In this document: positions 12,216 through 17,644 of the stretch, piece after piece
How the letters are laid out: the number at the start of each line of letters is the position of its first letter
Position numbering within the stretch: position 1 is the first letter of the stretch
Source of the DNA: Campylobacterales bacterium
Lineage (GTDB): Bacteria; Campylobacterota_A; Desulfurellia; JAADFJ01
Direction of reading: 5' to 3'
Length of the DNA stretch: 17,644 nucleotides
Assembly (NCBI GenBank): GCA_027080125.1
Contig: JALWSW010000148.1
Location: forward strand, 1 to 17,644
Position numbers and translations under genes: made by a program
Notes under the pieces: model-generated
Told to the model about the DNA's origin: nothing
What the model saw: the letters and a program-made list of their open reading frames with translations, nothing else
Database searches by the model: none

Positions 12216-13165
12216 AAGCGTTACATACCGAAATCTGTGATATTTTGGGAATCAGATACCCTATATTTCAGGGAGCAATGGCATGGGTTTCGGATGAGTT
12301 TCTTGTAAGTGCGGTTTCTGAAGCTGGCGGTTTAGGTATTATCGCATCCGGAAATGCGCCCGGCGATTGGGTTGAGCAGCGTATAATTGAAACCGAAAAA
12401 AGAACAAAAAAGCCGTTTGGGGTCAATGTTATGCTTCTTTCTCCTTTTGTTGAAGATGTAATAGAGGCAATATTAAGGCATGATTCGGTTAAGGTTGTAA
12501 CGACTGGAGCCGGAAATCCGGGCAAATATATGGAAAAATTTAAAAGTAGAGGAATAAAGGTAATACCTGTTGTGGCTTCTGTGGCGCTTGCAAAAAGAAT
12601 GGAAAGAATAGGCGCTGATGCAATGATAGCAGAGGGCAACGAATCTGGTGGACATGTAGGACAGCTCAACAGTATGCCGCTTGTTCCTCAGATAGTTGAT
12701 GCAGTATCGGTTCCAATAATAGCCGCAGGCGGAATAGCCGACGGCAGAGGCATTGTTGCAGCCATGGCTCTGGGGGCAAAAGGTGTTCAGATGGGAACCA
12801 GATTTATAGCTTCGACCGAATGCAACATATCGGATGAATACAAACAAAAAATAATATCTGCAAACGACCGCTCGACTGTTGTTACAGGCAATGCAACCGG
12901 GCATCCTGTCAGAGTTGCAAAAAACAGACTTGCAAGAGAGTTTATGAAACTGGAAGCTGAAGGTGCAACCAAAGAGCAACTCGAGGAGTTTGGAAGAGGC
13001 AAGCTACAATTGGCAGCCAAAGAGGGAGATGTTCAAAACGGCTCTGTGATGATGGGTCAATGCGCAGGAATGATTAATGAGATCAAACCCGTGAAAGCGA
13101 TTATCTCCGATATTATAAAACAGGCGGAAGAGAAGGTCAAAGAACTTTGCAATCAAGCGCTGTAA
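12209..13165 (+). CDS. fabK: Enoyl-ACP reductase II (FabK), FMN-dependent
   Basis: This 318-residue protein is of the 2-nitropropane dioxygenase-like TIM-barrel family and, in this cluster, is most likely FabK, the flavin enoyl-ACP reductase that finishes each elongation cycle with NAD(P)H. Visible motifs are PIFQGAMAWVSD near the start, SGGHVG (His 149; the equivalent His is needed for activity in Streptococcus FabK), AAGGIADGRG and QMGTRFIASTE for flavin phosphate binding. Its position between fabH and fabD is like clostridial and Thermotoga-type fab clusters. No FabI-type gene is in the window. It starts at ATG 12209 or the next codon GTG 12212, both inside the fabH end. The family also contains nitronate monooxygenases, but the operon argues for FabK. 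Confidence 0.93.
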   Translation: MVKALHTEICDILGIRYPIFQGAMAWVSDEFLVSAVSEAGGLGIIASGNAPGDWVEQRIIETEKRTKKPFGVNVMLLSPFVEDVIEAILRHDSVKVVTTGAGNPGKYMEKFKSRGIKVIPVVASVALAKRMERIGADAMIAEGNESGGHVGQLNSMPLVPQIVDAVSVPIIAAGGIADGRGIVAAMALGAKGVQMGTRFIASTECNISDEYKQKIISANDRSTVVTGNATGHPVRVAKNRLAREFMKLEAEGATKEQLEEFGRGKLQLAAKEGDVQNGSVMMGQCAGMINEIKPVKAIISDIIKQAEEKVKELCNQAL

Positions 13166-13167
13166 AC

Positions 13168-14091
13168 ATGGGTAATGTTTTGCTGTTTCCCGGTCAGGGC
13201 TCCCAGTTCGTAGGAATGGGAGAGGATATTATAAGAGAATTTCCCGAAGTTGATGCTCTTTATCAGGAGGCTTCCGATACCTTAAACCTCAATCTGAAAG
13301 AGTTGATTTTAAAAGGACCTTCGGACAAATTAACAATGACTGAAAATGCTCAACCAGCAATACTCACGACAAGCTACGCAATCTGGTCGGTGATAGCTTC
13401 CAGATGTGACATTCTCCCCGCTGCAGCGTTGGGACATAGTCTCGGAGAGTATTCGGCTCTGGTTGCCTCAGGTGCAATCGAATTTGCCGATGCGGTTAAG
13501 CTTACTCATCTGAGAGGAAAATTTATGCAGGAGGCTACTCCGGTTGGTTTCGGGAAAATGGCAGCCGTGCTTGCGCCTGCAAAAGAGGTTGAACTGGAGT
13601 GTGAAAAAGTAAAGAATGCTGAAATGTATTGCGAGATAGCAAACTATAACAGTCCCAATCAGCAGGTTATCTCAGGCACTGCAGATGGAGTTGAGTATGT
13701 AAAAAACGGACTCAAGAATCGATTCAGGGTAATTGAGCTTGCCGTTTCCGCTCCGTTTCACTGCAAACTCATGAAACCGGCAAAAGAAAAACTTGCACCC
13801 TATATAGACAATATTCGTATAGCATCACCAAAGTTTCCGGTAATAGAAAACATAGCTTCCGAAATAGTGAAGACCTCGGATAATATAGCAAGCCTACTTC
13901 TGAATCAGATAACAAGTCCTGTAAAATGGATTGACAACATGCAAACGGCAAGTAAATTTTCCCAATCGATGATTGAATTCGGACCCGGACAAGTATTGTC
14001 TGCGCTTGCCAGAAGAATAGATAAAAAGATTAAGGTTCGAAATATAAAAACCGTTAGCGACATAAACAAATTTATAGAGGACTGCAATTAA
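13168..14091 (+). CDS. fabD: Malonyl-CoA:ACP transacylase (FabD)
   Basis: This 307-residue enzyme moves malonyl groups from CoA to the acyl carrier protein. The nucleophile motif GHSLGEYSA (Ser 91), Arg 116 for the malonyl carboxylate, and FHCKLM (His 198) are all seen, as is the N-terminal FPGQGSQ. I chose the ATG at 13168, two bases after the fabK stop, because it gives the usual short N-terminus. A TTG at 13147 in the same frame, with GAAGG ten bases upstream inside fabK, would add seven residues and is a real alternative, since no Shine-Dalgarno sequence stands before the ATG. The stop is followed immediately by fabG. Confidence 0.95.
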   Translation: MGNVLLFPGQGSQFVGMGEDIIREFPEVDALYQEASDTLNLNLKELILKGPSDKLTMTENAQPAILTTSYAIWSVIASRCDILPAAALGHSLGEYSALVASGAIEFADAVKLTHLRGKFMQEATPVGFGKMAAVLAPAKEVELECEKVKNAEMYCEIANYNSPNQQVISGTADGVEYVKNGLKNRFRVIELAVSAPFHCKLMKPAKEKLAPYIDNIRIASPKFPVIENIASEIVKTSDNIASLLLNQITSPVKWIDNMQTASKFSQSMIEFGPGQVLSALARRIDKKIKVRNIKTVSDINKFIEDCN

Positions 14092-14835
14092 ATGAGATTC
14101 TTGGGCAAAACCGCTTTTGTTACAGGTGCAACAAGAGGAATAGGAAAGGCGACAGCAAAGTTGCTTCTGCAAAATGATATAAAGGTAATAATAGGCTATG
14201 CCCACAGCGACAAATTGGCTGAGGAGATTGTTAAAAATGCCTCGGAAAACGGAAAACAGGCAACTGCGGCAAAAATTGATTTATCCGATACAGCCTCGAT
14301 TGAAAAATCGTTGAAGGAGCTAATTGACAAAGTAGGAACAATCGATTATCTGGTAAACAACGCCGGAATAGCCGAGGACGGCTTGCTTCTTGTCTCTTCT
14401 TCGGATAAAATCATCAGAACGATAAACACCAATCTTGTGGCAAGCATGACTGTTACAAAGTTTGTATTGAAAGGAATGATAAAAAAACGGTTTGGAAGTA
14501 TAGTTAATATGAGCTCTATTGTAGGAGAAGACGGAAATGCCGGGCAGACCGCTTATGCGGCAAGCAAGGCAGGTATAATCGGTTTTACAAAGGCGCTGGC
14601 AAAAGAGGTAGCAAGTAGAAACATACGGGTAAATGCAATAGCTCCGGGATTTATCCAGACCGATATGACCGGCGTGCTTTCTGAAAATGATAAAAATAAA
14701 ATAGCAAATAGAATTCCGCTGAACAGACTTGGCAAGCCTGAGGATGTTGCCAATCTGGCTCTGTTTCTGCTTTCTGAGGAAGCAAACTACATAACCGGCG
14801 ATACTATAAGAATAGATGGCGGGTTACATTTATAA
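14092..14835 (+). CDS. fabG: 3-oxoacyl-ACP reductase (FabG)
   Basis: This 247-residue short-chain dehydrogenase reduces 3-oxoacyl-ACP with NADPH. The nucleotide-binding TGATRGIG (11-18), NNAG (89-92) and the catalytic Ser 142, Tyr 155 and Lys 159 are present, with the same spacing as in E. coli FabG. The C-terminal IRIDGG is also typical. The ATG follows the fabD stop with no gap; GAGG inside the fabD end is its ribosome site. Being next to acpP and between fabD and fabF makes FabG much more likely than another short-chain dehydrogenase. Confidence 0.96.
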   Translation: MRFLGKTAFVTGATRGIGKATAKLLLQNDIKVIIGYAHSDKLAEEIVKNASENGKQATAAKIDLSDTASIEKSLKELIDKVGTIDYLVNNAGIAEDGLLLVSSSDKIIRTINTNLVASMTVTKFVLKGMIKKRFGSIVNMSSIVGEDGNAGQTAYAASKAGIIGFTKALAKEVASRNIRVNAIAPGFIQTDMTGVLSENDKNKIANRIPLNRLGKPEDVANLALFLLSEEANYITGDTIRIDGGLHL

Positions 14836-14847
14836 AAGGAGGAGATA

Positions 14848-15081
14848 ATGAGTTTGGAAAAGGATGTAATAGCGATTATTGTTGATCAACTTGGCGTTAG
14901 TGAATCGGAGGTAACAAAGGAATCAAGATTTATTGAGGATTTAGGGGCAGACTCCCTTGATACCGTTGAACTCGTGATGGCTTTTGAGGAAAAGTTCGGA
15001 ATTTCGATACCTGATTCGGATGCCGAGAAGATTAAAACCGTTCAGAATGCAATAGATTATATCAACGAACATAAGGCTTAA
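14848..15081 (+). CDS. acpP: Acyl carrier protein
   Basis: This 77-residue acidic protein carries the growing acyl chain on phosphopantetheine attached to Ser 36 of the LGADSLDTVEL motif. Length, acidity and the four-helix pattern are typical. It has the strongest ribosome site in the cluster (AAAGGAGGAG, five bases or so before the ATG) and a 12-base gap after fabG, unlike the overlapping genes upstream. This fits the need for far more ACP than enzyme. fabF follows after nine bases. Confidence 0.98.
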   Translation: MSLEKDVIAIIVDQLGVSESEVTKESRFIEDLGADSLDTVELVMAFEEKFGISIPDSDAEKIKTVQNAIDYINEHKA

Positions 15082-15090
15082 GGAAAAAGA

Positions 15091-16314
15091 TTGAGGCGTG
15101 TTGTAATTACAGGTGTAGGAGCGATTACACCTATCGGAAACGACGCAAAAAAAAGCTTCGAAAATCTGATAAATGGCGTATCGGGGGTCTCAAAGATTAC
15201 GCGGTTTGATACCACCGATTTCAAGTGCAAGATTGCTGCAGAGGTAAAAAATTTTACGCTTGAGTGCGTTGAAAAAAAAGAACTCAAAAAGATGGATCTT
15301 TTTGTCCAATATGCCCTTGCCGCATCGGTTGAGGCATGGGAGGATTCTGGTATAACCGATTATTCTCCCGAACAGGTAGGTGTAGCGATAGGCACAGGCA
15401 TCGGAGGACTGGGTCCGATTGAAAAATACACGCTCGCTCTTGAAAAGCGCGGCGAACGAGGTGTTTCACCGTTTTTCATACCGATGTCGATAGTCAATAT
15501 GTCAGCTTGCCGTGTGTCAATGAAATACAATTTTCAGGGACCCAATTTCTCCGCTGTAACAGCTTGCGCAACAGGAACCCATTCAATCGGTTTGGCGGTA
15601 AGATCGATACAATACGGAGATGCGGATATTTTTGTGGCGGGAGGCTCCGAATCGACAATTACTCCACTTTCTGTGGCAGGTTTTACAGCCTCAAAAACGC
15701 TTTCTCTACGTAACGATGAACCGGAGGCTGCATCAAGACCGTTCGATAGAGACAGAGACGGATTTGTTATGGGCGAAGGTTCCGGAATTTTGGTGCTTGA
15801 GGAATATGAGCATGCTGTTAAAAGAGGTGCGCATATATATGCTGAGGTTATCGGATTTGGAATGAGCGGGGATGCATATCATATAGTTGCGCCCTCACCT
15901 CACGGCAAAGGCGCAGCACTTGCAATGAGAAAGGCGCTCGAGGATGCAAAAATAGCTACAAGTAAGGTTGGATATATAAATGCTCACGGCACATCAACGA
16001 TTATGAACGACATTTATGAGACAGAGGCAATAAAGGCAGTTTTTGGCGAATACGCAAAGCAGTTGATGGTTAGTTCAACAAAATCATCAACCGGTCATCT
16101 TCTTGGAGCAGCAGGTGGGGTTGAAGCGGTTTTCAGCGCTCTTGCTATTGACAAATCTGTTTTGCCGCCTACAATAAACCTTGATAATCCTGATCCTCAA
16201 TGCGACCTGGATTACATTCCCAAAACAGCAAGGAGAGTAAAGATAGATGTTGCGATGAGCAACTCTTTCGGATTCGGCGGTACAAATGCCGTATTGCTTT
16301 TTGAAAGAGTATAG
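15091..16314 (+). CDS. fabF: 3-oxoacyl-ACP synthase II (FabF)
   Basis: This 407-residue condensing enzyme extends acyl-ACP by two carbons from malonyl-ACP. The Cys-His-His triad is present: TACATG (Cys 159), NAHGTST (His 299) and STGHLLGAAGG (His 336), with Lys 331. The ending SNSFGFGGTNA is as in the family. The start is TTG at 15091, chosen because the protein then begins RRVVITGVGAITPIG as expected and AAGGAA lies five bases upstream. No ATG serves. The usual MASGQ segment reads MSACR here, a mild variation. The last base of the TAG stop is directly followed by the first base of a tRNA gene. Confidence 0.97.
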   Translation: MRRVVITGVGAITPIGNDAKKSFENLINGVSGVSKITRFDTTDFKCKIAAEVKNFTLECVEKKELKKMDLFVQYALAASVEAWEDSGITDYSPEQVGVAIGTGIGGLGPIEKYTLALEKRGERGVSPFFIPMSIVNMSACRVSMKYNFQGPNFSAVTACATGTHSIGLAVRSIQYGDADIFVAGGSESTITPLSVAGFTASKTLSLRNDEPEAASRPFDRDRDGFVMGEGSGILVLEEYEHAVKRGAHIYAEVIGFGMSGDAYHIVAPSPHGKGAALAMRKALEDAKIATSKVGYINAHGTSTIMNDIYETEAIKAVFGEYAKQLMVSSTKSSTGHLLGAAGGVEAVFSALAIDKSVLPPTINLDNPDPQCDLDYIPKTARRVKIDVAMSNSFGFGGTNAVLLFERV

Positions 16315-16391
16315 GGGCCCATGGCTCAATTGGTTAGAGCAACCGGCTCATAACCGGTTGGTTCCAGGTTCGAGTCCTGGTGGGCCCACCA
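16315..16391 (+). tRNA. tRNA with CAU anticodon (elongator Met or Ile2), CCA encoded
   Basis: A complete 77-base cloverleaf is seen: acceptor GGGCCCA/TGGGCCC, D-stem GCTC/GAGC with GGTTA loop, anticodon stem ACCGG/CCGGT around loop CTCATAA, five-base variable region, T-stem CCAGG/CCTGG around TTCGAGT, discriminator A and genomic CCA. It is not the initiator, because base pair 1-72 is G-C and the anticodon stem lacks the three G-C run. The acceptor pairs C4-G69 and C5-G68 are those reported for recognition of E. coli tRNA-Ile2 by TilS, so a lysidine-modified isoleucine tRNA is as likely as elongator methionine. Confidence 0.97.
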
Positions 16392-16397
16392 ACACAG

Positions 16398-17207
16398 ATG
16401 TCTATATTGATTGATGACCTGATAAATTACCTTGAAAAAAGATTTCCTCCCGAACTGGCGGCTGAATGGGATAGTTCAGGATGGCAATACAGAGGAACCA
16501 ACAAGGAAACAGCTTCGATTGTTATTTCGCTTGATGTTACAAAGAAAACGGTTCAAGCCGCAGAAGCAAACGGAGCAAATTTGATTCTTTCGCATCATCC
16601 TATTCTGTTTGATATGCCTGATTATCTGGATTGCAGAGTTTATCCTGCATCGGCACTTTGCGAATCGATTCGCTCTGATATTTCCATCTATTCACTTCAT
16701 ACCAACATCGATTCAGCATCAGGCGGTATGAATGATTATCTTGCAAGCTTGTTTGGAATGAAGGAGATAAAAATACCCGAAATTTCGGGAAATTTTGACA
16801 AAGAATTAAGCTTCTCAAGAATAGGAACAATTCAACCGGTAAACTTTGATGAGATAGCGCAAAGATGTATTGAACTGTTTAATATAGACTCATTTAGGGT
16901 AATTGGTAATAAACCTGAAGTTATAAGGCGATTACTTGTGGTATCAGGTTCAGGCAGCTCTATTATCAAAAAACTGAGCCCTGATTCTTTTGATCTTGCC
17001 ATTACCGGCGATCTCAAATATCATGATGCACTTTTTTTCGAGGAAAACGGTTATTGCGTTGTCGATCTCGGTCATTTTATAGAAAAAAAACTTTTTACAG
17101 AAATCGTAAAGGATAGTTTGGAGGAAATTTATGGAAATCGTTTGTTATATATTAGCGCAACTGAAAAAAACTGTTTGAGAGGTGTAAACGGTGAATCAAA
17201 CAATTAA
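16398..17207 (+). CDS. NIF3/DUF34-family dinuclear metal-centre protein
   Basis: This 269-residue protein belongs to the NIF3/YbgI (DUF34) family, toroidal hexamers with two metal ions per subunit. Metal-ligand motifs are LSHHP (His 66, His 67), HTNID (His 101, Asp 105), GDLKYHD (204-210) and GHFIE (His 226, Glu 229), all present. The family has been linked to GTP cyclohydrolase-type activity and metal handling, but the role is unsettled. I chose the ATG at 16398; an upstream ATG at 16380 lies within the tRNA 3' arm and cannot be a start in processed RNA. No Shine-Dalgarno sequence is present. The next gene overlaps its end by 17 bases; the NIF3-DUF164 pairing is common in bacteria. Confidence 0.92.
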   Translation: MSILIDDLINYLEKRFPPELAAEWDSSGWQYRGTNKETASIVISLDVTKKTVQAAEANGANLILSHHPILFDMPDYLDCRVYPASALCESIRSDISIYSLHTNIDSASGGMNDYLASLFGMKEIKIPEISGNFDKELSFSRIGTIQPVNFDEIAQRCIELFNIDSFRVIGNKPEVIRRLLVVSGSGSSIIKKLSPDSFDLAITGDLKYHDALFFEENGYCVVDLGHFIEKKLFTEIVKDSLEEIYGNRLLYISATEKNCLRGVNGESNN

Positions 17208-17644
17208 AACGCTTTTGAAGATACAGGATATCGACAAAAGCATTCATGAAATCAAAGAGGACATCAAAACAATTGAGACCGATGTTAAAACAAAAGAGGA
17301 TGCAATTAAAGCGGTAGCAAAAGAGATTGAGGAAATCGGGTCAAAAATTGATGCACTTATTAAGGATAAGGAGCATAACGAGCAGCTTGTCGAAGATAAG
17401 AACAGTCAGATAGAAGCTTTAAACAATAAAAGCTCGCTTGTAAAAAACCAGAAAGAACAAAGGGCGTTGGAAATTGAGATGAGCATGGCTGATAATGCCG
17501 TGGAAAAAATAGAGGATCAGATAGTTTCTCTGCTTTCTGACATCGACAGTTTTACTGAACAAAAAAACGCTAAAGAAAAAGAGATGGAACAGATGCAGAC
17601 TGAATATGAACAGTTCAAAAAAACCGCTTCGGAGAAGATAAAGA
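17191..17644 (+). CDS. Coiled-coil C4-type zinc ribbon protein, DUF164 family (partial)
   Basis: The first 151 codons of a protein are seen before the window ends. They code for a highly charged, heptad-like coiled coil beginning (M)NQTIKTLLKIQDIDKSI. The segment VKNQKEQRALEIE matches the conserved middle of the DUF164 family, whose C-terminal four-cysteine zinc ribbon would lie beyond the edge. The start is GTG at 17191, eight bases after GAGAGG and 17 bases inside the NIF3 gene. Adjacency to the NIF3 gene supports the call. Members of this family have been proposed to act in RNA or division-related processes, but I assign no function. Confidence 0.85.
   Translation, partial: MNQTIKTLLKIQDIDKSIHEIKEDIKTIETDVKTKEDAIKAVAKEIEEIGSKIDALIKDKEHNEQLVEDKNSQIEALNNKSSLVKNQKEQRALEIEMSMADNAVEKIEDQIVSLLSDIDSFTEQKNAKEKEMEQMQTEYEQFKKTASEKIK

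Noticed and set aside
12268..12669. 133-codon open frame on the minus strand within fabK
   Set aside because: Another antisense shadow of fabK; rich in Ser, Thr and Pro as expected from the reverse of Gly/Ala/Val codons, with no family resemblance.
12473..12979. 168-codon open frame on the minus strand within fabK
   Set aside because: It is antisense to a fully conserved FabK frame, has no ribosome site or recognisable motif, and its composition is what the fabK codons dictate.
16315..16391. tRNA as the attachment site of the restriction island
   Set aside because: The island is 8 kb away, there is no integrase, and no second copy of the tRNA 3' end is visible in the window.
1..17644. CRISPR array, insertion sequence or phage module
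   Set aside because: I found no regularly spaced repeats, transposase or integrase motifs, or phage structural genes anywhere in the window.

Overview
The window is bacterial, gene-dense and of moderate GC (about 42-48% in the housekeeping stretches I counted by hand). It reads as three blocks. The first and third look like core metabolism. The middle one (about 3.1-8.3 kb) is an AT-richer restriction-modification island on the minus strand. ATP-citrate lyase of the two-subunit bacterial type suggests an organism able to cleave citrate to acetyl-CoA, most simply by running the reductive TCA cycle. Many phyla have this enzyme, so I do not name a taxon. Very tight gene packing, GTG/TTG starts and use of FabK rather than FabI fit an anaerobic or microaerophilic lineage, but this is inference.

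Block 1 (1-3123, minus strand): aclB is followed one base later by aclA, which runs off the left edge. Upstream lie a strong sigma70-type promoter, a cluster of palindromes against its -35 box, and a leader with a purine tract and a possible 32-codon upstream ORF that overlaps the aclB start.

Block 2 (3124-8290, minus strand): a type III restriction-modification operon in the order res, truncated rhuM-like gene, mod. Res has the helicase motifs and a C-terminal PD-(D/E)XK nuclease. Mod is a beta-class methyltransferase whose presumed target-recognition segment has about 29.5% GC against 40-44% on either side, which suggests a swapped specificity cassette.

Block 3 (8605-17644): a small glutaredoxin on the minus strand is divergent from a long plus-strand series: DUF167 protein, FmdB-type zinc ribbon protein, ndk, then (with its own promoter) rpmF, plsX, fabH, fabK, fabD, fabG, acpP, fabF, a tRNA with CAU anticodon, a NIF3/DUF34 metal-binding protein, and the start of a coiled-coil C4 zinc-ribbon (DUF164) protein. 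plsX to fabF cover initiation, elongation and the acyl-phosphate link to phospholipid synthesis. fabZ and acetyl-CoA carboxylase genes are not in the window. The tRNA begins on the base after the fabF stop codon and ends six bases before the next start codon, so processing of the tRNA should cut the operon mRNA at that point.

I see no CRISPR array, insertion sequence, phage gene or replication origin. The most unusual items are the tRNA placement, the specificity-segment mosaic in mod, the broken rhuM inside the restriction operon, and the regulatory architecture ahead of aclB. I did not find a clearly new defence or metabolic system.
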